This document shows, piece after piece, positions 23,081 through 32,281 of a stretch of 64,000 nucleotides of DNA (position 1 is its first letter; each line of letters opens with the position of its first letter). The stretch is from contig CP111109.1 in NCBI GenBank assembly GCA_026314275.1, positions 1,736,001 through 1,800,000 of the forward strand. Direction: 5' to 3'. The notes under the pieces were generated by a model. It searched no databases, was not told the DNA's origin, and saw nothing but the letters and a program-made list of their open reading frames with translations. Source of the stretch: JAGOEY01 sp017997515 (lineage in GTDB: Bacteria; Pseudomonadota; Gammaproteobacteria; Burkholderiales; Burkholderiaceae_C). Made by a program: the position numbers and the translations under genes.

Positions 23081-24523
23081 ATGACCGAGGAACACTCCCG
23101 TAATTCACCCGCCAGCGGGTCTTCAGACGCCCATTCCCATGGCGCTGGTGACCCGGATGCAGGGCACAGCCTCTGGCAGGCCTGTGCCGAGCAACTGGCC
23201 CAGGAGCTGCCCGAGCAGCAGTTCAACACCTGGATCAAACCCCTCACCGCCCAGGTCACCGAAGACTTCTCCAAGGTCACCCTGTTTGTGGCCAACCGCT
23301 TCAAGATGGACTGGATCCGGGCGCAGTACGCGGGCCGCATCTCAGCCATGCTGGAGAAAATTTACGGCCAGGCTGTTGTGTTGGAGTTAGTGCTTGCTCA
23401 GCGTGAAGCGCCCGCCAAACCTTTCTCTATCCCCTCCACGCTGGACGCACGTGCGCCGGTGGAGCCTGCGGGCCTGGGGGACGAGGCCGCGTCGGCCGTC
23501 TTCAAGACCCGTCTCAACAACGCCCTCACCTTCGACACTCTGGTGGAGGGTACGGCCAACCGCATGGCGCGCGCTGCCGCCATGCATGTGGCTGGTATGC
23601 CGGGTCATTTGTACAACCCGCTGTTCATCTACGGCGGCGTGGGCCTGGGCAAGACCCATTTGATGCACGCTGTGGGCAACCGCCTGCTGGCCGACAAGCC
23701 AGACTCCAAAGTTCTCTACATCCATGCCGAGCAGTTCGTGACGGATGTGGTCAAAGCCTACCAACGGCGCACTTTTGACGAGTTTAAAGAGCGTTACCAC
23801 TCGCTCGACCTGCTGCTCATCGACGATGTGCAGTTCTTCGCCAACAAAGACCGCACGCAGGAAGAATTCTTCAACGCGTTTGAAGCCCTGCTCGCCAAAA
23901 AGTCACACATCGTGATGACGTCGGACACCTATCCCAAGGGCCTGGCCGACATCCACGAGCGCCTGGTATCGCGTTTTGACTCGGGCCTGACCGTTGCCAT
24001 CGAGCCGCCCGAGCTGGAAATGCGTGTCGCTATTCTGATCAACAAGGCCCGCACCGAAGGCACCGAAATGCCCGAGGAAGTGGCCTTCTTCGTCGCTAAA
24101 AACGTGCGCTCCAACGTGCGCGAGCTGGAAGGCGCGCTGCGCAAGATCCTGGCCTATTCACGCTTTAACCAGAAGGAAATCTCCATCCAGCTGGCCCGTG
24201 AAGCACTGCGTGATCTGCTGTCGATCCAGAACCGGCAGATTTCTGTGGAAAACATCCAGAAAACGGTGGCCGACTACTACAAGATCAAGGTCGCCGACAT
24301 GTACAGCAAGAAGCGCCCGGCGAGTATTGCCCGGCCGCGCCAGATTGCGATGTACTTGGCCAAAGAGCTGACGCAAAAGAGCCTGCCCGAAATTGGCGAG
24401 CTGTTTGGCGGGCGCGACCACACCACCGTCTTGCACGCTGTGCGCAAGATTTCGGGTGAACGCCAGCAACTGACCGAATTGAACCAGCAGCTGCACGTGC
24501 TGGAACAGACGCTGAAGGGCTGA
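23081..24523 (+). CDS. dnaA: Chromosomal replication initiator DnaA
   Basis: 480 residues. Domain I (about 25-110, QACAEQLAQELPEQQFNTWIKPL), a linker, then AAA+ domain III with Walker A GVGLGKTH (about 186-193) and Walker B LLLIDDVQF (about 245), and domain IV with the DnaA-box signature GGRDHTTVLHAVRKI near the C-terminus. Start at MTEEHSRNSPAS; 23081 lies downstream of both DnaA boxes. Confidence 0.97.
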   Translation: MTEEHSRNSPASGSSDAHSHGAGDPDAGHSLWQACAEQLAQELPEQQFNTWIKPLTAQVTEDFSKVTLFVANRFKMDWIRAQYAGRISAMLEKIYGQAVVLELVLAQREAPAKPFSIPSTLDARAPVEPAGLGDEAASAVFKTRLNNALTFDTLVEGTANRMARAAAMHVAGMPGHLYNPLFIYGGVGLGKTHLMHAVGNRLLADKPDSKVLYIHAEQFVTDVVKAYQRRTFDEFKERYHSLDLLLIDDVQFFANKDRTQEEFFNAFEALLAKKSHIVMTSDTYPKGLADIHERLVSRFDSGLTVAIEPPELEMRVAILINKARTEGTEMPEEVAFFVAKNVRSNVRELEGALRKILAYSRFNQKEISIQLAREALRDLLSIQNRQISVENIQKTVADYYKIKVADMYSKKRPASIARPRQIAMYLAKELTQKSLPEIGELFGGRDHTTVLHAVRKISGERQQLTELNQQLHVLEQTLKG

Positions 24524-24677
24524 GCAGGCGTGATCTTTCTACTGCGTGTGCCCTGTTTGCACTCCCCGCAAAACACCCGAAAAAACAGCGAAAATACCGT
24601 GTGTTGCCAACGGCGACTACAGGGGGCGTCGGGAGCCGCCACACACCCTTTCCACCCAGAAATCCATTGAGGTTGAC

Positions 24678-25796
24678 ATGATCGTCCTGAAGGCAACACA
24701 AGACAAAGTGCTCGCGGCGCTGCAATCGGTCGCAGGTATTGTGGAGCGGCGGCACACGCTGCCCATCCTGGCCAATGTGCTGATCCGCAAGACGGGGGAA
24801 ACGGTGCAGCTCACCACCAGCGACCTGGAAATCCAGATCCGCACCCATGCCAAGCTCGACGGCGACACTGGTGATTTCACCACCACCATTGGTGCCCGCA
24901 AACTCATCGACATCCTGCGCACCATGCCCGCCGACCAGACGGTCAGCCTGGAGTCGAACCAGAGCAAACTCATCCTCAAGGGTGGCAAAAGCCGCTTCAC
25001 GCTGCAAACCCTGCCTGCCGAAGACTTCCCCCTGGTGCAAGAAGCCGCCACGTTTGGCCCTGTGTTCAGCGTGCCGCAAAAGACATTGAAGGACCTGCTG
25101 GGCCAGGTGTCGTTTGCCATGGCGGTGCATGACATCCGTTATTACCTGAACGGCATTTTGTTTGTCGCTGAAGGCAAACAGCTGAGCCTGGTGGCCACCG
25201 ACGGCCACCGCCTGGCATTTGCATCCGCCACGCTGGATGTGGATGTGCCCAAACAAGAGGTGATCCTGCCGCGCAAAACCGTGCTGGAGCTGCAGCGCCT
25301 GTTGTCCGACGCGGGTGGCGACAACCAGCCCGTCATCGAGATGCAGTTCGCCAGCAACCAGGCCAAGTTCAACTTTGGCGGCATGGAATTCGTGACCAAG
25401 CTGGTCGAAGGCAAGTTCCCTGACTACAACCGTGTGATCCCCAAGGGCCACAAGAACAGCATCACGCTGGGCCGCGCCGCCCTGCTGGCCAGCCTGCAGC
25501 GTACCGCCATCCTGACCAGCGACAAGTTCAAGGGTGTGCGCCTGAACATCGACCCAGGCACGTTGCGTATCGCCGCCAACAACGCCGAGCAGGAAGAGGC
25601 CGTGGACGAACTCGACATCGACTACGGCGGCGACAGCATCGAGATTGGCTTCAATGTCACCTACCTGATCGACGCCCTGGGCAACATGGACCAGGACATG
25701 GTGCAGATTGCGCTGTCGGACTCCAACAGCTCCGCGTTGTTGACCATTCCCGACAACGAAACCTTCAAGTACGTTGTGATGCCCATGCGTATCTAG
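24678..25796 (+). CDS. dnaN: DNA polymerase III beta sliding clamp
   Basis: 372 residues, three clamp domains. It opens MIVLKATQDKVLAALQSV and ends FKYVVMPMRI, the conserved MPMR terminus. It tethers Pol III to DNA. Second gene of dnaA-dnaN-gyrB, 154 bp after dnaA; a GAGG ribosome site at 24669 supports the start. Confidence 0.97.
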   Translation: MIVLKATQDKVLAALQSVAGIVERRHTLPILANVLIRKTGETVQLTTSDLEIQIRTHAKLDGDTGDFTTTIGARKLIDILRTMPADQTVSLESNQSKLILKGGKSRFTLQTLPAEDFPLVQEAATFGPVFSVPQKTLKDLLGQVSFAMAVHDIRYYLNGILFVAEGKQLSLVATDGHRLAFASATLDVDVPKQEVILPRKTVLELQRLLSDAGGDNQPVIEMQFASNQAKFNFGGMEFVTKLVEGKFPDYNRVIPKGHKNSITLGRAALLASLQRTAILTSDKFKGVRLNIDPGTLRIAANNAEQEEAVDELDIDYGGDSIEIGFNVTYLIDALGNMDQDMVQIALSDSNSSALLTIPDNETFKYVVMPMRI

Positions 25797-25828
25797 GCTG
25801 CAAAAACCATAGCGACATCCCCAGCACC

Positions 25829-25849
25829 AACCCGCGTTCGACGCGGGTT
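25829..25849 (+). terminator. Hairpin between dnaN and gyrB
   Basis: AACCCGCGT - TCG - ACGCGGGTT, 9 bp, followed by only TGGTCATT. It may be a weak terminator or attenuator that lowers gyrB read-through. Confidence 0.4.
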
Positions 25850-25923
25850 TGGTCATTAAAGAGATTGCCAAAAACCGGTGTGTTTTCCCTGAAAACCCCG
25901 GTTTACATGAAGTGAAGTTGACC

Positions 25924-28551
25924 ATGACCACAGAATCCCAGCAGCCCGCAGCGGACAACAACGACCCCAGCAACGACCTGGGTGGCAGCCAAAGCAGCTT
26001 CCAGCCCAAGATCGACACCAACCAGGCGGGCGCGTCCGAAGGTTATGGCGCCAACTCGATCACCATCCTGGAAGGGCTGGAGGCCGTGCGCAAACGCCCG
26101 GGCATGTACATCGGCGACACGTCCGACGGCACCGGGCTGCACCATCTGGTGTTTGAGGTGGTGGACAACTCCATCGACGAGGCGCTGGCCGGGCACTGCG
26201 ACGACATCGCCGTCACCATCCACACCGACAACTCCATCAGCGTCACCGACAACGGGCGCGGCATCCCGACCGGGGTGAAGATGGACGACAAACACGAGCC
26301 CAAACGCTCCGCCGCCGAAATTGCGCTGACCGAACTCCACGCAGGTGGCAAGTTCAACCAGAACAGCTACAAGGTGTCGGGCGGTCTGCACGGCGTGGGG
26401 GTGAGCTGCGTGAACGCGCTGAGCGTGATGCTGCGTCTGGTCGTGCGCCGCGAAGGCAAGATCCACGAGCTGGAATTCAGCCGTGGCTTTGTGCAAGACC
26501 GCCTGATTGAGACCGTGGACGGCGTCGAAATCTCGCCCATGAAGGTCATCGGTGATACCGACAAACGCGGCACCGAAGTGCACTTCCTGCCCGACACCGA
26601 AATCTTCAAAGAGAACCACGACTTCCACTACGAAATCCTCAGCAAACGCCTGCGCGAACTGAGTTTCCTGAACAACGGCGTGCGTATCCGCCTGATCGAC
26701 GAACGCAGCGGCAAGGAAGACGACTTCTCCGGCGCGGGCGGCGTCAAGGGGTTTGTGGACTTCATCAACAAGGGCAAGTCCGTGCTGCACCCCAACGTGT
26801 TCTACGCGCTGGGTGAACGGCCTGCCGACACCTATGGCGGCATCGCGGGCACCAGTATCGGTGTGGAAGTGGCGATGCAGTGGAATAGCGGCTACACCGA
26901 ACAGGTGCTGTGTTTCACCAACAACATCCCGCAGCGCGACGGCGGCACCCACCTGACCGGCCTGCGCGCCGCGATGACCCGCGTCATCAACAAGTACATC
27001 GAAGAACACGAATTTGCCAAGAAGGCGAAGGTTGAAGTGACCGGCGACGACATGCGCGAAGGCCTGTGCTGCGTGCTGAGCGTGAAGGTGCCCGAGCCCA
27101 AGTTCAGCAGCCAGACCAAGGACAAACTTGTGTCCAGCGAAGTGCGTGCACCGGTGGAAGACATCGTGGGCCGCTTGCTGACCGACTACCTGCAGGAGCG
27201 CCCGAACGACGCCAAGATCATCTGCGGCAAGATCGTGGAAGCCGCCCGTGCCCGTGAAGCCGCCCGCAAGGCCCGCGAAATGACACGCCGCAAAGGTGTG
27301 CTCGACGGCATGGGCCTGCCCGGCAAACTGGCCGACTGCCAGGAAAAAGACCCCTCGCTTTGCGAAATCTACATCGTCGAGGGTGACTCCGCCGGCGGCT
27401 CCGCCAAGCAGGGCCGCGACCGGAAGTTCCAGGCCATCCTGCCGCTGCGCGGCAAGATCCTGAACGTGGAAAAAGCACGCTATGAAAAGCTGCTGACCAG
27501 CAACGAAATTTTGACGCTGATCACCGCTTTGGGCACCGGCATCGGCAAGGCGGGCGGCAGCACGGGCAGCGACGACTTCAACGTCGACAAGCTGCGTTAC
27601 CACCGCATCATCATCATGACCGACGCCGACGTGGACGGCGCGCACATCCGCACGCTGCTGCTCACCTTCTTCTACCGCCAGATGCCTGAGCTGGTGGAGC
27701 GTGGCCACATCTACATCGCGCAGCCGCCGCTGTACAAGGTCAAGGCCGGCAAGGAAGAGCTGTACCTGCAAGGTGCGCCCGACCTCGATGCCTTCCTGCT
27801 GCGCATCGCCCTCAAGGACGCCAGTGTGTCCACCGGTGGCGACACCGCCACCGTGCTGCGCGGCGAAACCCTGGACGAGCTGGCGCGCAAACACCAGCTG
27901 GCTGAAGCCGTCATCGCCCGCCTGGGCAACTTCATGGACGCCGAAGCCTTGCGCGCCATTGCCGACGGTGTGGCGCTCGACCTCGACACCCCCGCCGCCG
28001 CAGAAGCCAGCGCCGTTGCGCTGCAGGCCAAGCTGCGTGAACTGAACACCACCGGTGCCCCGGCCGACGTGTCCAGCGAGTTCGACGCCCGCACCGACAA
28101 ACCCATCCTGCGCATCAGCCGCCGCCACCACGGCAACGTGAAGAGCAGCGTGCTCACACAAGACTTCGTGCACGGTGCCGACTACGGCGCGCTGGCCACC
28201 GCCGCCGACACCTTCCGCAGCCTGCTGGGTGACGGCGCTTTCGTCAAACGCGGCGACGGCGAAAAAGCCAAGGAAGAAAAAGTCAGCGACTTCCGCCAGG
28301 CCATGCGCTGGCTCATCGCCCAGGCCGAACACGCTACCTCACGCCAGCGCTACAAAGGGCTGGGCGAGATGAACCCCGAGCAGCTGTGGGAAACCACCAT
28401 GGACCCCACCGTGCGCCGCCTGCTGCGTGTGCAGATCGACGACGCCATCGAAGCCGACCGCGTGTTCACCATGCTGATGGGCGACGAAGTTGAACCCCGC
28501 AGGGAGTTCATTGAGACCAACGCGCTGCGGGCGGGGAATATCGATATTTGA
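25924..28551 (+). CDS. gyrB: DNA gyrase subunit B
   Basis: 875 residues. GHKL ATPase (RPGMYIGDTSDGTGLHHLVFEVVDNSIDEAL, TDNGRGIP, GGLHGVGVSCVNAL), transducer, Toprim (EGDSAGGSAKQGRDRKFQAILPLRGKILNVEKA; DADVDGAHI) and the GyrB C-terminal region ending RREFIETNALRAGNIDI. It introduces negative supercoils with GyrA. Longer than the E. coli enzyme, partly through a ~150-residue insert after the second Toprim acidic motif (about 620-770) and a polar N-terminal extension. Start at MTTESQQ. Confidence 0.96.
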   Translation: MTTESQQPAADNNDPSNDLGGSQSSFQPKIDTNQAGASEGYGANSITILEGLEAVRKRPGMYIGDTSDGTGLHHLVFEVVDNSIDEALAGHCDDIAVTIHTDNSISVTDNGRGIPTGVKMDDKHEPKRSAAEIALTELHAGGKFNQNSYKVSGGLHGVGVSCVNALSVMLRLVVRREGKIHELEFSRGFVQDRLIETVDGVEISPMKVIGDTDKRGTEVHFLPDTEIFKENHDFHYEILSKRLRELSFLNNGVRIRLIDERSGKEDDFSGAGGVKGFVDFINKGKSVLHPNVFYALGERPADTYGGIAGTSIGVEVAMQWNSGYTEQVLCFTNNIPQRDGGTHLTGLRAAMTRVINKYIEEHEFAKKAKVEVTGDDMREGLCCVLSVKVPEPKFSSQTKDKLVSSEVRAPVEDIVGRLLTDYLQERPNDAKIICGKIVEAARAREAARKAREMTRRKGVLDGMGLPGKLADCQEKDPSLCEIYIVEGDSAGGSAKQGRDRKFQAILPLRGKILNVEKARYEKLLTSNEILTLITALGTGIGKAGGSTGSDDFNVDKLRYHRIIIMTDADVDGAHIRTLLLTFFYRQMPELVERGHIYIAQPPLYKVKAGKEELYLQGAPDLDAFLLRIALKDASVSTGGDTATVLRGETLDELARKHQLAEAVIARLGNFMDAEALRAIADGVALDLDTPAAAEASAVALQAKLRELNTTGAPADVSSEFDARTDKPILRISRRHHGNVKSSVLTQDFVHGADYGALATAADTFRSLLGDGAFVKRGDGEKAKEEKVSDFRQAMRWLIAQAEHATSRQRYKGLGEMNPEQLWETTMDPTVRRLLRVQIDDAIEADRVFTMLMGDEVEPRREFIETNALRAGNIDI

Positions 28552-28623
28552 GGTTGTCGGGTGACATGCCGAATGACCGCTCAATTGGTCGTACAAACAG
28601 GTGGGTCATCTCGTCGTGAGTTT

Positions 28624-29346
28624 TCAGAGGGCCTGGAGTGCCCGCCGCTTCAGCGCCTTCAGATCGAGAAGCAAAATGCTTCGGTAGCTGACCTGAAGCA
28701 CACCAAGCCCCTCCCATTGCTTCAGGACTTTGTTGACGCTCTGCCTGGATACACCCAGCATGTGTCCAAGGCCCTCCTGCGAAACATCGAGCACGACGCG
28801 TACCCCCGGCCGGGCGTTTGGGTTTTCCAGGGTATGTGCGTCCAACAACTTGCTGGCCAACCTCACGGGCAAGGGGTCCAGCACAGAGCCGTCCATGCGG
28901 TCCAAGGTTGACTTGTAGCGCAGGCCCATCATGCGCAGGAACTGCAGCAGAAAATCCGGACGCTCGTCCACCAAGCGATGCAGTGTTTTGGCAGGTAACA
29001 CCAACAGATCGCTTTGCACCACCGCGAACGCGTCGTGTGCACGCGCCTGTCCTGAAAATACAGACGCCTCGCCGAACCAATGCCCAGGAGTCACCAACCC
29101 CAACACCGCTTCCCGCCCGCTGACGCTGGTCACGCACAGGCGCACCAGGCCGCGTTCGATACAGAACATCGCATCAGGCGCCGAACCGCGCGCAAAAAGC
29201 AGTTCCTTCTTGGCCAGCCGTTGTCGCCGCGCGTGCTGCCGCAGCAAGGCGTCTAGCTCGGGGTCCAACGCACCCACCGAGCCGGCCGTTAAATGGTCGC
29301 GGGGGGTGTTGGCGCTTTGCTTCACGGTTGAGCGTAGGCCGACCAC
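28624..29346 (-). CDS. Crp/Fnr family transcriptional regulator
   Basis: 240 residues. cNMP-binding-type effector domain (about 30-150, GHWFGEASVFSGQARAHDAFA) and a C-terminal Crp-type winged helix (about 170-235, DVSQEGLGHMLGVSRQSVNKVL). No Cys cluster of the Fnr kind. It is the last gene of the five-gene catabolic-type operon and probably controls it. Confidence 0.85.
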   Translation of the reverse strand: MVGLRSTVKQSANTPRDHLTAGSVGALDPELDALLRQHARRQRLAKKELLFARGSAPDAMFCIERGLVRLCVTSVSGREAVLGLVTPGHWFGEASVFSGQARAHDAFAVVQSDLLVLPAKTLHRLVDERPDFLLQFLRMMGLRYKSTLDRMDGSVLDPLPVRLASKLLDAHTLENPNARPGVRVVLDVSQEGLGHMLGVSRQSVNKVLKQWEGLGVLQVSYRSILLLDLKALKRRALQAL

Positions 29347-29371
29347 GGTGCGTGTTGCGCTGCCCCAGCCT

Positions 29372-30277
29372 TCAGACCGACAGGAACTGGGTCACCAGCC
29401 GGTTGAATTTGTGGGCTTGCTCCACATGGGGTATGTGTCCGCAACGCCCCAAGACGTGCAAATCTGCCTGCTGCATGCGCACGGCCATCTGGATGCCGAT
29501 GTCCAATGGCACCACCCGGTCTTCGCTGCCCCAGATCACCAGCGCAGGCGCTGCGATGTCACACAACCTGTGTGCCACGTCGCCAAACTGTTGGGGATAC
29601 TGGGCAAGACTCATGCTGAAGTTGTCCAAGTGCTCTGGCCGCGATTGTGCTGCGACAACCATTTTGTGAATGACCGCGTCAGTGTATGGCGCCGGGTCAC
29701 AGACAACCGCGTCTATGAATCTTCGCATGTTTTCGGCGGTAGGCGACCGATAGAACGCCAGCATCAACCGGACGCCCTCGGGCTGCGCCGGCTGAAAGCT
29801 GCTTCGGCCGCCGGTGCCTCCAGCCACCAGCACCAGCTTGGCTACGCGTCGGGGCCACTGCAAGGCGAAAGCCACTGCGCTGTGGGCGCCCATGGAAGCG
29901 CCCATCACGTGGACAGGCTGCTCGACGCCTGCCGTCTGGAGCACCGCAGCGAGTGCCCTCGCATTGAGCGAAGATCTGTCCTCCAGACACAAGACCGGTG
30001 CACTGCGCCCCCATCCTGGCAGATCCGGGCAGATCACTCGGTGTCCTGCATCCACCAAGGCATCGCGGTTGGCGGCAAAGCTGGACCATCCTGTTGAGCC
30101 CGGGCCGGACCCATGCAGCATCGCCACGACGGGGCCTTGTGTCAGGCCGGGTGCCGAGTCGGTGTAGTGAATCGCCAGCAAACGCCCGCCGTGTTCCAGA
30201 ACAGCACGCTGTGAAGCCCCATCTTCATTCAAAGGTGTTCCGGCCGGAGTTCTGCAGGGTACAGCAGCCTGTTGCAT
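29372..30277 (-). CDS. Alpha/beta hydrolase, meta-cleavage-product-hydrolase-like
   Basis: 301 residues. The oxyanion loop HGSGPGSTGWSSFAAN (about 55-70) and nucleophile elbow MGASMGAHSAVAFAL resemble BphD/MhpC/HsaD C-C hydrolases. The acid is in WGSEDRVVPLDIG and the His in GRCGHIPHVEQAHKFN. In this operon, behind a Baeyer-Villiger enzyme, it may instead cleave an ester or lactone. The catalytic triad is clear; the substrate is an inference. Confidence 0.8.
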   Translation of the reverse strand: MQQAAVPCRTPAGTPLNEDGASQRAVLEHGGRLLAIHYTDSAPGLTQGPVVAMLHGSGPGSTGWSSFAANRDALVDAGHRVICPDLPGWGRSAPVLCLEDRSSLNARALAAVLQTAGVEQPVHVMGASMGAHSAVAFALQWPRRVAKLVLVAGGTGGRSSFQPAQPEGVRLMLAFYRSPTAENMRRFIDAVVCDPAPYTDAVIHKMVVAAQSRPEHLDNFSMSLAQYPQQFGDVAHRLCDIAAPALVIWGSEDRVVPLDIGIQMAVRMQQADLHVLGRCGHIPHVEQAHKFNRLVTQFLSV

Positions 30278-30287
30278 GACACCGTGC

Positions 30288-31271
30288 CTACTGGGTTACA
30301 CGGATATTGCCCGCCTTGGCGATCTTGGCGTAAATCGCTGCGTCCGTCTTCAACTGCTGCAGAAATTCCTCAGGCGTACCGCCGCCAGGCAACACACCCA
30401 AGGTCTTGAATTTCGCCAGGATGTCCGGCATGCGCAGAATGCTGCTCACCTCAGCGGCCAGCTTCTGTGCAATGGCCGGTGGCGTGCCGGCAGGCAGGAA
30501 CAGGCCGTGCCATCCGACCGTATCGAACGAGTGGTAACCCATTTCTGTGAATGTCGGCACATCGGGCAATTCGGGGATGCGCTTGGGGCCGGCCACCGCC
30601 AAAGGTCGCATGGCCTTGCTGTTGGGCAGCGCCGACGGAATGTCAATGAAGGCGCTGGGCAGATGCCCACCGGACAAATCGGTCACCATGGGTGCCGATC
30701 CCATAAAAGGCACGTGCGCGATGTCGAGCCCGGCTTGCTGCTTGAGCAACTCACCGTGCAAATGGGCGCCACTGCCGATGCCGTAGCTGCCGAAGCTGTA
30801 TTGAGCAGGACTGGCTTTGGCGAGGGCGAGGTACTCCTTGAACGACTTGGCTGGCGATGTGGTGGGCACCACAAACAGGTTGTTCGTCTGCAGCGTCATT
30901 ACGACTGGCGACAAATCTTTGAGGGGGTCGAAGGGGGGCTTCTCGAGAACGGCGGGCAGTTGGATCAACACCGTGTTGTGGACCAGCACCGTGTAGCCGT
31001 CTGCGGGCGCCTTGATCACCGCTTGTGCGCCGATGATTCCCGATGCGCCCGGCCGGTTGTCGATGCTCACCGGCTGGCCCCATGCCTGCTGCAGCTTCTC
31101 ACCAATCATGCGCGCCACCGCATCCGATGCGCCACCCGCGGGATAAGGCACCACAAATTTGATCGGGCGGCTCGGATAGGCCGCTTGTGCCGTGGCCGAC
31201 GACAAGGCCCAGGGGCCCAATGTGAGCAGCGAAAGCGCTGCCGCTTGAAATGCGCGTTTGCTCAGTTTCAT
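30288..31271 (-). CDS. Bug family tripartite-tricarboxylate-transporter substrate-binding protein
   Basis: 327 residues with an N-terminal Sec signal (MKLSKRAFQAAALSLLTLG, Ala-rich cleavage region ATAQAAYPSRP). It then shows the Bug pattern YPSRPIKFVVPYPAGGASD, the WGQPVSIDNRPGASG loop and the ADGYTVLVHNTV region. Periplasmic ligand binding, usually of a carboxylate. No TctA/TctB permease genes are adjacent, as is common for orphan Bug proteins in Comamonadaceae. Confidence 0.9.
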   Translation of the reverse strand: MKLSKRAFQAAALSLLTLGPWALSSATAQAAYPSRPIKFVVPYPAGGASDAVARMIGEKLQQAWGQPVSIDNRPGASGIIGAQAVIKAPADGYTVLVHNTVLIQLPAVLEKPPFDPLKDLSPVVMTLQTNNLFVVPTTSPAKSFKEYLALAKASPAQYSFGSYGIGSGAHLHGELLKQQAGLDIAHVPFMGSAPMVTDLSGGHLPSAFIDIPSALPNSKAMRPLAVAGPKRIPELPDVPTFTEMGYHSFDTVGWHGLFLPAGTPPAIAQKLAAEVSSILRMPDILAKFKTLGVLPGGGTPEEFLQQLKTDAAIYAKIAKAGNIRVTQ

Positions 31272-31321
31272 GGTGATGTCTCCAGTTTTCGAGGATGGGC
31301 AGGGGGAAAAGGACAAGACGT

Positions 31322-32233
31322 TCACTGCGTAAGCGCAGACAAGATGCGGTCGCGCCGTTGTTTCAGCGCCGGGACCAGGTCGTAAGGCAGGTCCGGGTTG
31401 GTCTGGTTCAAGACGTGATCGATTCGAGCCTTCACGAGCGGAAGGGCTTCCGGACTTGGAAACACGTAGAAACGGTCATCTGCGACCGCTTCAAAGGTGA
31501 TTTCGGCGACTGCATCGGCCGAGATGGCGCCGTTTTTCACCGCCTGCTGGGCAGCGGCGCGTGCGGCTAGCTGGGATTTGGTCAAGGGTGCCGCATCCAG
31601 CAGATGCGCTGGGCGGTTTCGATCGGAGTGGCCAATCTCCGTCGACACATAAGATGGGCATAGCACCGCCGCGTGCAGTTGTGGCGTCACCAACTGCAGG
31701 TCGTGCCGCAGGCATTCGGAAAGGGCCACCACCGCGTGCTTGGAAACGCTGTAAATCCCCATCCCAGGGGCCGTGAGCAGACCTGCCATGGACGCTGTGT
31801 TGACAATGCAGCCCTCGTAGGCGGGATCGGCGGCAGCCGAGGCGACCATCCTGGGCGTGAAGCTGCGAATGCCGTTGATGACACCCTTGAGGTTCACGCC
31901 CAGCAGCCAGTCCCAGTCTTTTTCAGTGTTCTCCCACACCAATCCACCCGCGGTCACACCCGCGTTGTTGAACAGGAGATGGACCTTGCCAAAACGATCC
32001 ATGGCCGCTTGTGCGAGTTGATCGACGGCCGATGCATCAGACACGTCAATGACAATGCCGATGACCTCCGCACCATCGGATCGCAGACTGTTCACGGTTT
32101 GGTTGAGCACGCTGGCTTCGATGTCTGCCAGCACAAGCCTCATGCCGCGCTGAGCAGCGGCAATTGCCAGCGCCTTGCCCAGGCCGGCGCCGGCCCCGGT
32201 GATGACAGCCACGCTGTCCTTGAATTGCCTCAT
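31322..32233 (-). CDS. SDR family oxidoreductase
   Basis: 303 residues. ITGAGAGLGKALA (11-23) cofactor loop, NNAGVTAGG, and Y-S-V-S-K in GIYSVSKHAVVAL. The C-terminal extension of about 50 residues beyond the SDR core (VFPSPEALPLVKARIDHV) is typical of SDRs found with FAD monooxygenases. It probably oxidises an alcohol to the ketone used by the neighbouring Baeyer-Villiger enzyme. Confidence 0.85.
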   Translation of the reverse strand: MRQFKDSVAVITGAGAGLGKALAIAAAQRGMRLVLADIEASVLNQTVNSLRSDGAEVIGIVIDVSDASAVDQLAQAAMDRFGKVHLLFNNAGVTAGGLVWENTEKDWDWLLGVNLKGVINGIRSFTPRMVASAAADPAYEGCIVNTASMAGLLTAPGMGIYSVSKHAVVALSECLRHDLQLVTPQLHAAVLCPSYVSTEIGHSDRNRPAHLLDAAPLTKSQLAARAAAQQAVKNGAISADAVAEITFEAVADDRFYVFPSPEALPLVKARIDHVLNQTNPDLPYDLVPALKQRRDRILSALTQ

Positions 32234-32281
32234 GTGAACACTCCAGACTGCCGACGTGAGCCGAGCAAGGTTGATACGGGC

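Noticed and set aside
24524..24677. dnaA-dnaN gap as oriC
   Set aside because: No DnaA box seen there; the two boxes lie upstream of dnaA.
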